Counted from the first letter of the stretch, positions 35,426 through 44,150 are shown. The stretch: 44,150 nucleotides of DNA from CAZPHU01 sp964419255 (GCA_964419255.1 CAYQOU010000032.1:1-44150), one strand, 5' to 3'. The notes: generated by a model not told the origin, from the letters alone. Translations and numbers: made by a program.

Positions 35426-37080
35426 CTCTGTTTCTGCCCGCGCTCCGTATTTCCATTTTCCATCGTATTGAGGGGGAGTATTATCTCGAAGGTTGAACCG
35501 GGACGATGTGAATTGTTGTATGCATAGATTGTTCCGCCGTGAGTGTTGACAATGTGTCTGACGATACTGAGGCCCAGCCCGGTTCCCTGCCGTCTGGTGG
35601 TAAAAAACGGTTCGAAAAGATTGCCCATGTGTTCGGGAGCGATTCCTTTACCCTGATCGACTACTTTTATGGCCACGTTATTTCCGTCCACTCGGCTGGT
35701 CTTGAGACGTATTCTACTATCCTCGGGACTGTGATGGGAGGCATTTTCCAGTAAATTGATAAGCACCTGCTGCACCTTGCGTTCATCCACAAGGATCTCG
35801 CGTTTTGCGGTACCGTCGGTATCCTCGAAACAAATATCATGATTCTTCCGGGTGGTTTTTTTCCACAAATCGATCGTCGCCCGGCAGAGTTTTTCGATCG
35901 GCATTTTGATGACATTATCCTGATCGATGGGTTTTCCCAGTTCCAGAAGGTCCTGCATAAGGCGAGAGAGACGCTCTACCTGTGAGCTGATGTGGAATTT
36001 ATAAGGCTCCATCTCATCACTCTGTTTGAAATCCTCATACATAGCCTCAACCATCGCATTGATAGCATTCAACGGATTTCGTACCTCATGAGCAACCCCC
36101 GAGGTCAACTGTCCGAGGATTTTCATTTCCCGTCCATGCCGAATCTCTTCTTCCATATTCTTCTGATCGATTTCATGGCTCAGATAATGTGCGAACAGAT
36201 CGATCAGCTGCAGCTCGTCGGTGCTCAGCGCTCGCTTTTTGGCATCGAAAACACATATCATACCCTGTGCGCTCTGCTCATTTTTGATGGGAACGCCTGC
36301 AAACATATGGTAATCAGAAGAATAGCAAAAGCAATCAGACAACTTGCCGCTGAGATCTCCGGTTAATTGAACTGTTTTCTGATTGTTCATTATCTTTGCG
36401 CAGGTGGCACACGGAAAAGTGATATTTCCCAGGGTATGCATTTTTCCCCCGGCAAATCGGGCGAGCGAAACGATCTTTTTTTTCTGCACGATGAATGTCA
36501 CCACCGAAGAGAGGGAAAGAATATCGGCAAGTTTGCGTGAACAATACTCACACAGCTCCTGATAGGATTTTCCGGTGTTTGTGGCGATCTTGTACACAGC
36601 CGCCAGTGCCTTCTCCCGTTTGGCCAGCGCCTCTCTGGTGTTTGCCAGCGCGAGGTCCTTTTGCAGCTCCGCACTCAGCTTTTTGACGACTTCGGGCAGC
36701 AATGCAATAAAGTCCTTATCCTTTACAACATAGTCCCGTGCACCCAGCTTCATCATCTCCACCGCGACCCGTTCGTCACCATGTCCGGTCATGATCACAA
36801 ACGGTACCAGGCAGCCCTCCTTTTTAAGCTGCCTTATAATCTGCTTACCGGTGGTATAGGGCAGCATATAGTCGAGAAGAAGAATCGTATCGGGATGATT
36901 TCTGACCTTTTGTATCACTTCAGAGCCGGTGGCTGCTCGATCGGTTTTGAAACCCTGGCGTTGAACAGCTTTTTGAATGATTCTGTTCAGTCCCTCATCA
37001 TCTTCCACAATCAAAACAACAGGCAGATGCTTTTTTCCAGACAGATTTTCAGCGCGTTGATGGCGCATTTCACTCCTCAT
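35422..37080 (-). CDS. Hybrid sensor histidine kinase: REC-GAF-HisKA-HATPase
   Basis: 552 residues, cytoplasmic. The N-terminal receiver domain (about 20-135) has the acidic pocket EDD, phosphoacceptor Asp70 (ILLLDYMLP) and Lys120. A coiled coil leads to a GAF domain (about 165-305) carrying CATC (224-227) and CFC (250-252). The HisKA domain has the H-box GVAHEVRNPLNAI with His331. The HATPase domain (about 430-545) has NLLENASHH, VVDQGKGIAP and GTGLGLSIV. The output of this kinase is not fixed by sequence; it is translated from an ATGA overlap with the CheY-like gene (four bases), so those two should work together. Confidence 0.92.
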   Translation of the reverse strand: MRSEMRHQRAENLSGKKHLPVVLIVEDDEGLNRIIQKAVQRQGFKTDRAATGSEVIQKVRNHPDTILLLDYMLPYTTGKQIIRQLKKEGCLVPFVIMTGHGDERVAVEMMKLGARDYVVKDKDFIALLPEVVKKLSAELQKDLALANTREALAKREKALAAVYKIATNTGKSYQELCEYCSRKLADILSLSSVVTFIVQKKKIVSLARFAGGKMHTLGNITFPCATCAKIMNNQKTVQLTGDLSGKLSDCFCYSSDYHMFAGVPIKNEQSAQGMICVFDAKKRALSTDELQLIDLFAHYLSHEIDQKNMEEEIRHGREMKILGQLTSGVAHEVRNPLNAINAMVEAMYEDFKQSDEMEPYKFHISSQVERLSRLMQDLLELGKPIDQDNVIKMPIEKLCRATIDLWKKTTRKNHDICFEDTDGTAKREILVDERKVQQVLINLLENASHHSPEDSRIRLKTSRVDGNNVAIKVVDQGKGIAPEHMGNLFEPFFTTRRQGTGLGLSIVRHIVNTHGGTIYAYNNSHRPGSTFEIILPLNTMENGNTERGQKQS

Positions 37081-37514
37081 CTTTCCATTCCAGGAATCTC
37101 TACAACCATAAGAAACAAACCCAATCGACGTATAGCCTCCACAAACTTCTCATAATCTACCGGTTTTGTGATGTAGTTACTACATCCGATATGGTGGCAT
37201 TTTTGAATTTCCCGCGGATCATCGGTGGTTGTTATAATAATTACGGGCATACGCTTCAATTGGTCGTCGCTTTTTATCCTGCGCAACACCTCTATACCAT
37301 CGACCTTGGGCATGCGGATATCCAGGAGCACCAGGAATGTTCCTTCCATCTGCCTGTTTTCATCGCGTTTTTCGAACAGAAAATCGAGCGTCTCCTGACC
37401 ATCCCTGAAATGCATTATCGGGTTTGATATCCCCGAGCGACGGAGGTTTTTTTTAATCAGTGCCGCATGCCCCTCATCGTCTTCGGCGATGATCACGGTT
37501 ACTTCTTTTCTCAT
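37077..37514 (-). CDS. Single-domain response regulator (CheY/Rcp1-like)
   Basis: 145 residues consisting only of a receiver domain: acidic pocket EDDE (11-14), phosphoacceptor Asp65 in VLLDIRMPKVDG, the TTT strand and conserved Lys in YITKPVD. There is no output domain. The longer beta-alpha insert (RDENRQMEGTF) resembles Rcp1-type regulators that pair with phytochrome-like or PAS/GAF kinases. The gene lies between a PAS kinase and a REC-GAF kinase and overlaps the latter by four bases, so a phosphorelay among the three is likely. Confidence 0.92.
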   Translation of the reverse strand: MRKEVTVIIAEDDEGHAALIKKNLRRSGISNPIMHFRDGQETLDFLFEKRDENRQMEGTFLVLLDIRMPKVDGIEVLRRIKSDDQLKRMPVIIITTTDDPREIQKCHHIGCSNYITKPVDYEKFVEAIRRLGLFLMVVEIPGMER

Positions 37515-37610
37515 GAACTCTCCTTCTGATATTCAGGCTTATACCCAAATTGTGCGATTGTCTCGCGGCGATTTGCTCGATGTCTTTAATCTAAACTTGA
37601 TTCTCCGGCT

Positions 37611-38852
37611 CTAACCGGACCTGGGAAGATGGACATAAAACCGACTGCCCTTATCCGGCTCCGATTCAACCCGCACTTTCCCTCTATGCTTATCAAGTAT
37701 CCGGCGCACGATAGTAAGTCCCAGCCCTTCTCCACTTCCGGCAGTCGGCGACAGGCGGTGAAAGATCTCAAAAATCTTCTCCTGATGCGCAGGATCGATT
37801 CCCTTTCCGTTATCTTCAACCGTATATATGCACTCATCGCCGGAACAGATTCCCCGAATTTTTACATGCAACGGTCTGTGCGGCTGGCGATACTTGATTG
37901 CATTATCGACCAGATTTGCAAACACCTGCCCTATCTGAATCTCATCTCCGATACAGGAAGGCAGATCATCTACACTTATGGTTGCCGGTGCCTGTTTTAT
38001 CTGATATTCCATGGCACTGATGATGCCGGTGATCAGCTTGTTCATATCAAGCATCTCCCTATGCAGAGCAGCTCTGCCCAGCCGGGATAACCGAAGCAGT
38101 CCGGCGAGCAGCTTATCCATTTTGGAGACGCCGCTGAGAATGAAACGCAGCGACTCCTGGATATCTTCTTCGAGAATGATGGACACCTCCCGGCGTGCCG
38201 ATTCCGGCAAGTCTACACCTGCGAGAAGCTTGCGTAATTCCTTGGTCGAATGCTCCAGTTCATGGCTGAAACCCTGAATATTTACCAGCGGGGAGCGCAG
38301 GTCGTGAGATGCGACATAGACGATCTGTTCGAGTTCTCTGTTTTTTTGCTCTAGCTCACGATTGAGCTGCTCCTTTTCTTGTTCCGCCTGCTTGCGGGCA
38401 GTGATATTCTGAAAGGATATCATGCCTCCGACTCTATTGCCGTCACTGTCGTTTATGGTCGAGAAGGTGATGGCAGCAAAAAAGCTGCTGCCATTTTCTT
38501 TTCTCAGCTCCACCTCCTGTGCAAATCCGCCGCCGTATTCAGTTAAATTTCGGGCAAAGAGTTGGTCCTTGCCGTCGGGTGAAAAGACTTCCGATATTTT
38601 CCTCCCGATAATATTTTTATCACTGGCCACCTCAAACAGCCGCAGATAAGCGTTATTTGTATATGTGATCATTCCATCCAAATCTATTAGAATAATCGCG
38701 CTTGTGCTGCTGTTCAAAGCATCGTTAAAGATCTGAAGCGCTTCACTGATTCGCTCGGTCTTCTCTGCATTCTCCTGCTTGTTGAAAAGCTGCTCGGTGA
38801 CTTTTTCAACCTTTCTGGGAATGCCGCTGTTTTGAGCCTTTTGTCGATTCAT
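37611..38852 (-). CDS. PAS-domain sensor histidine kinase
   Basis: 413 residues from the ATG at 38850-38852, behind AAAGGCAAG; an open frame to 38933 adds 27 unsupported residues. A helical N-terminus leads to a PAS domain (about 43-155) with IDLDGMITYTNNAY and the closing PAC-like stretch MISFQNITARKQAE. A coiled coil is followed by the H-box YVASHDLRSPL with His183. The HATPase domain has NLVDNAIKY, VEDNGKGIDP and GEGLGLTIVR. No membrane helix is seen, so it senses an intracellular cue. The downstream gene is a lone receiver, its likely partner. Confidence 0.92.
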   Translation of the reverse strand: MNRQKAQNSGIPRKVEKVTEQLFNKQENAEKTERISEALQIFNDALNSSTSAIILIDLDGMITYTNNAYLRLFEVASDKNIIGRKISEVFSPDGKDQLFARNLTEYGGGFAQEVELRKENGSSFFAAITFSTINDSDGNRVGGMISFQNITARKQAEQEKEQLNRELEQKNRELEQIVYVASHDLRSPLVNIQGFSHELEHSTKELRKLLAGVDLPESARREVSIILEEDIQESLRFILSGVSKMDKLLAGLLRLSRLGRAALHREMLDMNKLITGIISAMEYQIKQAPATISVDDLPSCIGDEIQIGQVFANLVDNAIKYRQPHRPLHVKIRGICSGDECIYTVEDNGKGIDPAHQEKIFEIFHRLSPTAGSGEGLGLTIVRRILDKHRGKVRVESEPDKGSRFYVHLPRSG

Positions 38853-38954
38853 ACACTTGCCTTTGAGTAATAATAGCACCAAGTACCAGGGCGCTTTTCG
38901 AGCAATAATTGGTCCCGGACGCAAAACAATCAAACCATATAGTCTATTGCAGAG

Positions 38955-41306
38955 TCAGTTACTGTCCAGGTTCTGATAACTTTGAATTAATATGTTTTCC
39001 AGTGTCTGGTAGGCGGCAGGATCGGAGTACTTTTTCAGCGGCTCACGAATCTCCTGAAACCGCACGTATGCCTCTTTCACCTGGTTTTGCTCCAGCAGCT
39101 TATATAGACGGGAAATGTACCACTGAGCCTTGCGCTGGTTTTCATCCGGCTCAGAATCTGAAGATGTTTGACCGGTGGCTGAAGGTGTGTTATCATCGGA
39201 ACGAGATTGGTCAAGTCCTGAATCCGATGCCTTTTCGGGTGAAAAATAATCGTTATTCATTGCCGTTTCATCATTGAACTGTTCCTCTTCCTGTGGTGCG
39301 CCAGCATTTACCTTCTCTTCCGGTAATTGATCGGGGGTGTCTTGCGCCGTACCGCGGTGAGTCTCACCGGGGCCGGAATGCGACTGGCTTTCCGGGGATT
39401 CTGTTGCAGGCTGTGTATCATGCTGGTACTCAACCCGCGGCGATGATGCCTGTCCGGCAGTTGGTTCAGAGGTGTTTTGAACAAATTCCTGAAGGTTCTG
39501 GTAGCTTTGCATGACCGTCTTCTCCAGCATCGCATACGGTTCCCCACCGATTTGCGTGTCCATCAGCTCCCGGTTGGCATCGAAACGATTGTATGCCTGT
39601 CGTATCTTATTGTTTTCCAATAGAGTGTAGATATCGATTATAACCTGCTGAGCCTCCTGACGCCCCTTCTCCTTCCGGCGGGCCGAGTCATCCCGGACGC
39701 TTTGAGTCTTTTGAACATGCTGCTCATCGGGTTTTAAATTATCCTGTTTTTGTGACACAACCGGTTTTCCCGGCATTTTCTGGGGTCTATCCTCTACAAT
39801 GATGATATCCCTCTGTTTTCTTTTCTTTTTTCTGTTTTTTCTGTCCCTATAAGCCTGAAGAACCGTCTGCTCCAGAAATGCATAGGTGGACTCTTCCATA
39901 TACTTTTTCATCGGCCCACGATTTCGTTTGAATTGTTTGTAGGCCTTTTTCACTCTTCCCTTATTGAGGAGTTCGACTATTTTCATCATCTTACCGCGGG
40001 CTTTTTCTCTATACTTGCGCAGCATCCGTTCACGCTTCTGCAGCTCCACCAGTCGAATCGAATCACGGTGCGCCTGCTCCAGCGCCGCTTTACGTGCACG
40101 GGCCTCCTCCACCGCACGTATACTATCGATCTTTGCCTGCGCGCGCCTGTGGGCTATATCCCGTGCGCTCTCCATGGTCAGGCTTTTGTGTGAGCCTCCA
40201 CCATGCACCAGGCTGTTGAGTTCCCGACGAATCTTACCTGAGCCTTCTTCTGTTTTCGGTGAAACCGCCATTATGGCACTATCGACTCTCATGATACACG
40301 AACGGGACACATTATAATCTAACAATACCGTCTGCATGAATTCGATAGCCGGATCTATTCCCTGCTGCCGCAGGATGCTGATATTGCAATTAAACAAGGA
40401 ATCTTCGAGCCGATCGATTTTTTTTACAAGCCGTGAGACTCTGCTTCGTAGCTCTATAGCCTGTCTGTCGGAAAGATCGGTGGAGGAGTTGATGGTTTTC
40501 TGCAGTTGAGGAATCTGGCCCCATACCGTGGAGAGCTTCTTTTCCCGCACAAGCTTTTCGGCCCTCTCAAGCTGCTCGGTCAGGCCCGCCCGGTGGAAAT
40601 TGGCTTTCTCCATATCGGCCAGCTGCTTCTCCCACTGACTGCACCGATTTTGGGAAACATTAAGATAGCCCTCCTGCGACTGGCAGTAGTCCAGATCCTC
40701 CCTGGCAGAAGCATAGTTTCCGGTGAGCAATTTATTCTCCAGCCCTTGCATCACCTCCCGTGATATATTGCGATTTCGCTGGTTTATCGAAGATGCTATC
40801 TGATTTGCCTTTCGGATATCGATCCGCTCGATTTGCTTGTGAAGAGCCACAAGCATCCGGAAATCGGGACGATTCTTGCCAAGCTCCGCATTATATTGAT
40901 TAATCAGCTGGTTGAGACTTTTTTGCCCCTCCTTCATCTTAGCCAGCAGCAGATCTTTTTCCTCCAGATAGATGTGTTGCTCCAGTTCGCTGAGTTTCCA
41001 TAGAATGTACTTTTCGTTGTCATCCCCCCTGGCCATCCGCCGCAGTTTGCGCACTACCCCCTTGGCATATTCGATTGCCCTCTGCTGGCTTTTTTGGGGG
41101 TCAATCGCGGTTTCCGCCAGATGAAACTGGTAGAATGCCTGCTGAACCATCGTATCGATCAGTGTCTGGGAGAGGTAACCCTCTTCCTGTGCACTGGCGG
41201 ATGTATTCAGTGTAGTAAAAGGAAGCGTTTCCCTAAACCGCAGCGGCAATAAACAGAGCAAAAACAGACTCATCGCCAGGATGCGGGCAGAAAATAAACG
41301 GCACAT
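38955..41306 (-). CDS. Large exported coiled-coil protein with three copies of an unrecognised repeat
   Basis: 783 residues if begun at the ATG at 41304-41306, which gives a signal peptide (MCRLFSARILAMSLFLLCLL, cleavage near SASA); ATGs at 41411 and 41273 are alternatives and none has a good ribosome-binding site. Residues about 40-430 are almost all helical, with many Gln, Lys, Arg and Glu residues typical of coiled coils. Three copies of a repeat of about 52 residues follow at about 438-488, 553-604 and 728-779 (the last at the C-terminus), sharing A-Y-x-x-F, a following R/E-rich turn, then Y-x-x-L-E-x-x-V/L-x-Q-S/A-Y. Acidic, Ser/Glu/Pro-rich linkers separate them. It is periplasmic by signal peptide and precedes a kinase operon by 102 bases. 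Function unknown. Confidence 0.8.
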   Translation of the reverse strand: MCRLFSARILAMSLFLLCLLPLRFRETLPFTTLNTSASAQEEGYLSQTLIDTMVQQAFYQFHLAETAIDPQKSQQRAIEYAKGVVRKLRRMARGDDNEKYILWKLSELEQHIYLEEKDLLLAKMKEGQKSLNQLINQYNAELGKNRPDFRMLVALHKQIERIDIRKANQIASSINQRNRNISREVMQGLENKLLTGNYASAREDLDYCQSQEGYLNVSQNRCSQWEKQLADMEKANFHRAGLTEQLERAEKLVREKKLSTVWGQIPQLQKTINSSTDLSDRQAIELRSRVSRLVKKIDRLEDSLFNCNISILRQQGIDPAIEFMQTVLLDYNVSRSCIMRVDSAIMAVSPKTEEGSGKIRRELNSLVHGGGSHKSLTMESARDIAHRRAQAKIDSIRAVEEARARKAALEQAHRDSIRLVELQKRERMLRKYREKARGKMMKIVELLNKGRVKKAYKQFKRNRGPMKKYMEESTYAFLEQTVLQAYRDRKNRKKKRKQRDIIIVEDRPQKMPGKPVVSQKQDNLKPDEQHVQKTQSVRDDSARRKEKGRQEAQQVIIDIYTLLENNKIRQAYNRFDANRELMDTQIGGEPYAMLEKTVMQSYQNLQEFVQNTSEPTAGQASSPRVEYQHDTQPATESPESQSHSGPGETHRGTAQDTPDQLPEEKVNAGAPQEEEQFNDETAMNNDYFSPEKASDSGLDQSRSDDNTPSATGQTSSDSEPDENQRKAQWYISRLYKLLEQNQVKEAYVRFQEIREPLKKYSDPAAYQTLENILIQSYQNLDSN

Positions 41307-41548
41307 ATGAAAGGTTATTGGCTTTGGTTGAAGTGATGCAGAACAGATTTTAATTGAAATTCGCTGATTAAAAAATATACTCAAGAGCAGGGTTTTTTGT
41401 ACACCCCCCATTTCTGATTTCTCATCCTCTTGATCATGTTCTCTATGCTTTTTGGTTAAAACAGAATATCGGAAGGTTTCAATTTCTGTATCTTAAATGT
41501 ACGAAACCGTTCATTTACCGGGCTGCTAACATGTTTTGCTGCGTATAT

Positions 41549-41577
41549 AAAAAAGGCATTCGAATGAATGCCCTTTT
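41549..41577 (-). terminator. Rho-independent terminator after the pilin gene
   Basis: GGCATTC (41555-41561) and GAATGCC (41566-41572) form a seven-pair stem with a four-base loop, flanked by AAAAAA on the left and CTTTTT on the right, so it can terminate on both strands. It lies about 45 bases past the pilin stop. Confidence 0.87.
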
Positions 41578-41617
41578 TCCCCAAAAAACAGTGCAGGATA
41601 TACGGTACTCTTCCCTT

Positions 41618-42034
41618 TTAGAAGAAATTCGGTATCAATTTTGCCGCATCTGCTGAATCGCTGGAAGAATGTATAAAATTGGCAAGTGCGGAATCGATAG
41701 CTGTAGTAACCGTCCCGTCGAAATCGCCGATAGGATTATTTGACGTGGCAGTCAACTGCCCCGCCGTGCTGCTGTCGGAATAGGTAAACCATTTGGAGTT
41801 TGTCGGATTATCGAATACAATCTGCGAAACCGTACCGGCATTTCCGGTCTCGGCGACATAGGCAAGCTGGGCATGCTCAAAAGCCGCAATCACCGGGGGT
41901 ACCTCCGACATTTTGGCCTTTGCCGATGCGCCCATAAACTTGGGTATTGCAACAGCCGAAAGAATACCAATGATTACAATCACAACCATCAACTCAATCA
42001 ACGTAAATCCCTTTTGATTCTTTGTCCTTTTCAT
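41618..42034 (-). CDS. Type IV pilin-like protein (prepilin)
   Basis: 138 residues from the ATG at 42032-42034, behind a strong AAAAAGGAGG; a longer frame adds eight residues. The N-terminus has the prepilin leader MKRTKNQKG followed by FTLIELMVVIVIIGILSAVAIP, with cleavage after Gly and mature Phe1 and Glu5. The rest is a small globular domain with an alpha-helix (KMSEVPPVIAAFEHAQLAYV) and a beta-region that lacks a disulfide pair. It fits a type IV pilus major or minor pilin, or a type II secretion pseudopilin; no other pilus or secretion gene is in view. A candidate promoter lies at 42166-42194. Confidence 0.93.
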   Translation of the reverse strand: MKRTKNQKGFTLIELMVVIVIIGILSAVAIPKFMGASAKAKMSEVPPVIAAFEHAQLAYVAETGNAGTVSQIVFDNPTNSKWFTYSDSSTAGQLTATSNNPIGDFDGTVTTAIDSALANFIHSSSDSADAAKLIPNFF

Positions 42035-42165
42035 CTGCTCCTCCTTTTTCAGGTGCATTTCATTTAGTTTTTTCCCACCAGCACAACAATAACTGCATCA
42101 CATCTCTGACTTGTAATATCTATCCCCCCTTCACCTGAATCCAGCATGTAAGAACCTGCATTTTA

Positions 42166-42194
42166 ATGGTAAACCCAGGATAAAAATCTGTCAA
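42166..42194 (-). promoter_or_regulatory. Candidate sigma-70-type promoter of the pilin gene
   Basis: On the minus strand TTGACA (42189-42194) is separated by 17 bases from TACCAT (42166-42171), a good fit to housekeeping promoters. The predicted leader to the pilin ATG is about 125 bases. Confidence 0.5.
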
Positions 42195-42243
42195 CGATTT
42201 ATTTAATTTTTCGCACAAAAACGTCACATTTTTTAATTTTCGG

Positions 42244-44150
42244 CTACCGTTTATCCACAGGCGGTTTCACAACCACCTCTCCAACCATATCAGCGCCCTC
42301 GTGAGGTATACAGAAATAGGTATAGTCACCGGGTACGGTAAAGGTGTGTTCAAACGTTTCCTCGGGGGCGATATTTCCAGAGTTAAACGGTTTGACATTC
42401 TTGGGAAGGCGAGCATTTTTGGGATCGGAAGCCATTCGGGGGTCCATCGTTACGGTGTGCACAAGTTCAGAGACATTTCTCCATTGAATGGTCTGTCCGA
42501 CAGTGATTGTCACACCAACCGGCTGATACTGCAGATCATCGGTCATCAGTACAACCACCGGGGGGTTATCTGATGTGGAGTTTGCCGTGGATTCGGTTGC
42601 GGATGCCGTTTCGGCAGCAGCTTCTTGCATAGAGTCAGCTGGCTGCTCCCGCGTATCGGCTCGAGCGGAGGTCGACTGTTCGGCTTTTTTCTCCCGAGCA
42701 TCAGACTCAGCGCCCTTTTCCGTCGAATCAGCGGCTGTGGATAGTTTTTTTTCTCCGACGAGACTCTCCGATTCACCGCCATCACTCTTTTTGGATTTTT
42801 GGGAGCCGGCTTTCTGCGCACCAGAATCTTTCCGGCCGCTGTCTTTGGCAATGGTGTCTGCTCCCATCGAATCGGCAGATACGGTATCGGGTCTCAGGGG
42901 CTCGGAATTCTCTGAACCTCCAGATTCAGGATATGGGCTCCCCTTACTGCTCCACACAGTATCATCGGGAATCAAATCACCTCTGCTGCCCTCCCTTTCG
43001 GATTTGGGCTTGCGTATAGAGGTATCCGTTGAGGCTGTGTCCGACTCCTGCTTTGAACCTGTAGTATCATTTTTAGTCGAAACGCTGTCCTCATGCTGCG
43101 TGGCATTCGTATCCGGTTTTACCGCATCCGGCTTTTCGGGTGGTCCCTGGGGAAATTGTTCCTTTTCCCTTGATCGAACCTGGCTCTCCAGACGGCGGCT
43201 TCTGATATCCAGGTTACCGAATGTCAGGTGCCAAAAAGGAAGCTCGTTACCGTCCGGCAGAATAAAGCCGGTGTTTACCGGTCGTGCTACAAACCGGTCA
43301 CCGTCGGCTTCATAGGGCAGCACCATCACATGAAACTGACGCTTGCGGGGATTTACCTGATGATCGAAAGCCAATTCGTAATCCTCCGTGCGAACAAACT
43401 CCATCAGCACTCCGTGAACCATCACCTCCTCATCCAGAAGAGAATCGTTTTTCAGCACCTGCCCTTCACCCCAGAATCCCACATACACAAATGCGGTGGG
43501 CATCAGAGGCGTACCGATTCGGCTGATGCCGTAAAGAATGTGGTTGGTCACCACGCCGCCGAACACCGGATACTGCACGCCGAAAGGGCTGACTTTGTCG
43601 CAGCGAACCGAGTAGCTGTTTCCCGCCGAATCTCTCCACATGGCGATAAAGCGGACCGAGTCCCGGGTGGTTTTTGCATCCGTTGCGGTAATATCGAACG
43701 CCTCCATCCTCATGCGTCCCTGGGGCATCATCATTGTTTTGCCTGCGAACGCCGAGGTAGTAGTGATTGTTGCGGCGGCTGTATCGTCGTAGCTGCGCAT
43801 AACCGGCGGAACACCGTACACAACAGGAGATCCTCCGAATCCCCGCGGCTGAGCCGAATCGCCAAACACCCGGGGATCGAGTCTGCGGTGATCGGCAAGA
43901 GCGGCATGTATCGCGCCGCTGTCATGACTTATCCGCACCTGAATACCCCCACCCAGAAGCTGTCCGGGGTTTTGGAGATTTTTCCGGGCCTTCAGATACC
44001 CCAGGCCGGGAGCGGTAAGATGTTTCATATGGACAGAATCGGGAATCTTCAGTCCTGTGGTGTCGGATGACTCGGACTGGTTTTGCTGAGCCGCCGACTC
44101 CTTTTTTGCGGCATCGTCCCGCGTGACGGCTATCTGCGATGCGCATCCGG
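42244..44150 (-). CDS. Lipoprotein with C-terminal cupredoxin (plastocyanin-like) domain, 5' end cut
   Basis: The frame stays open from 44150 to the stop at 42244; a methionine at 44028 is internal. The last upstream residues visible are GCASQIAVTRDD, which fits a lipobox Gly-Cys, so only the signal peptide is missing. The first 300 residues form a globular region of unknown family (GKTMMMPQGRMRM, DSVRFIAMWRDSAG, VYVGFWGEGQV). A long disordered linker rich in Ser, Asp, Glu, Lys and Thr covers roughly 42580-43150. The C-terminal 110 residues are a cupredoxin: copper ligands are His in ELVHTV (42457-42459), Cys in YFCIPH (42310-42312), His (42301-42303) and Met in GADMVG (42286-42288). C-x2-H-x4-M spacing matches plastocyanin. 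It probably carries electrons or copper outside the cell membrane. Confidence 0.88.
   Translation of the reverse strand, partial: GCASQIAVTRDDAAKKESAAQQNQSESSDTTGLKIPDSVHMKHLTAPGLGYLKARKNLQNPGQLLGGGIQVRISHDSGAIHAALADHRRLDPRVFGDSAQPRGFGGSPVVYGVPPVMRSYDDTAAATITTTSAFAGKTMMMPQGRMRMEAFDITATDAKTTRDSVRFIAMWRDSAGNSYSVRCDKVSPFGVQYPVFGGVVTNHILYGISRIGTPLMPTAFVYVGFWGEGQVLKNDSLLDEEVMVHGVLMEFVRTEDYELAFDHQVNPRKRQFHVMVLPYEADGDRFVARPVNTGFILPDGNELPFWHLTFGNLDIRSRRLESQVRSREKEQFPQGPPEKPDAVKPDTNATQHEDSVSTKNDTTGSKQESDTASTDTSIRKPKSEREGSRGDLIPDDTVWSSKGSPYPESGGSENSEPLRPDTVSADSMGADTIAKDSGRKDSGAQKAGSQKSKKSDGGESESLVGEKKLSTAADSTEKGAESDAREKKAEQSTSARADTREQPADSMQEAAAETASATESTANSTSDNPPVVVLMTDDLQYQPVGVTITVGQTIQWRNVSELVHTVTMDPRMASDPKNARLPKNVKPFNSGNIAPEETFEHTFTVPGDYTYFCIPHEGADMVGEVVVKPPVDKR

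Noticed and set aside
38736..38743. AAGCGCTT palindromes as LacI-type operators (6646, 13657 and here)
   Set aside because: A third copy is inside a kinase gene, so two intergenic copies may be chance. The local sensor protein also has no DNA-binding domain.
42575..43315. Long plus-strand frame opposite the cupredoxin lipoprotein
   Set aside because: It is the complement of the Ser/Asp-rich linker; its composition is a by-product of that linker and no domain or start signal is present.

Overview
The window looks like a chromosomal scaffold from a Gram-negative bacterium. The signs of an outer membrane are several lipoproteins, a prepilin, a possible outer-membrane barrel fragment, and a secreted protease with a C-terminal tail resembling type IX sorting domains. 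The mix of FecR/PEGA/TPR proteins, DUF5011 repeats, lipoproteins with an NNPFDP sequence after the lipidated cysteine, a LacI-type sensor fused to a SpoIIE phosphatase, and PAC2 proteins suggests Fibrobacterota (Chitinispirillum/Chitinivibrio-like) or a neighbouring FCB lineage. That placement is inference; no rRNA or tRNA gene was seen. A run of exactly 100 N (33572-33671) marks a scaffold join.

Layout. 1-6092 (minus): the start of an exported protein cut by the window edge, then a complete five-gene Opp/Dpp-type ABC importer transcribed as binding protein, two permeases, two ATPases. 6093-6863 is a long divergent control region. 6864-9452 (plus): a cytoplasmic sugar-sensor-like domain joined to a PP2C phosphatase. 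9688-13401 (minus): a PEGA membrane protein, an ECF sigma factor and its probable FecR-PEGA-TPR anti-sigma factor. 13763-15337 (plus): a coiled-coil/beta-helix lipoprotein. 15758-19319 (minus): a two-gene operon of a TPR protein and a five-repeat DUF5011 lipoprotein. 19771-23255 (plus): a GH65 glycoside phosphorylase/hydrolase and a D-2-hydroxyacid dehydrogenase.

23759-31000 holds single genes: SPW-repeat membrane protein, fasciclin lipoprotein, GAPDH, a 58-residue DUF1328 membrane peptide, a 948-residue M6 protease with carbohydrate-binding modules, and a T4-polynucleotide-kinase-like P-loop protein. 31254-33442 (minus) carries two tandem PAC2 paralogues. After the gap come msrA and an SH3-domain lipoprotein. 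35422-41411 (minus) is a signalling cluster: a long coiled-coil exported protein with three copies of an unrecognised repeat, a PAS histidine kinase, a CheY-like regulator and a REC-GAF-kinase hybrid. The window ends with a type IV pilin-like protein and a lipoprotein carrying a C-terminal cupredoxin domain, whose first codons lie beyond the right edge.

How the parts may work together: the ABC importer, GH65 enzyme, GAPDH and hydroxyacid dehydrogenase fit oligosaccharide uptake and fermentation. The sensor-phosphatase beside the importer could report on an imported ligand. Most remaining genes concern the envelope: surface lipoproteins, adhesion or degradation modules, and sigma/anti-sigma and two-component sensing. 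No complete defence system, mobile element, CRISPR array or prophage was seen.
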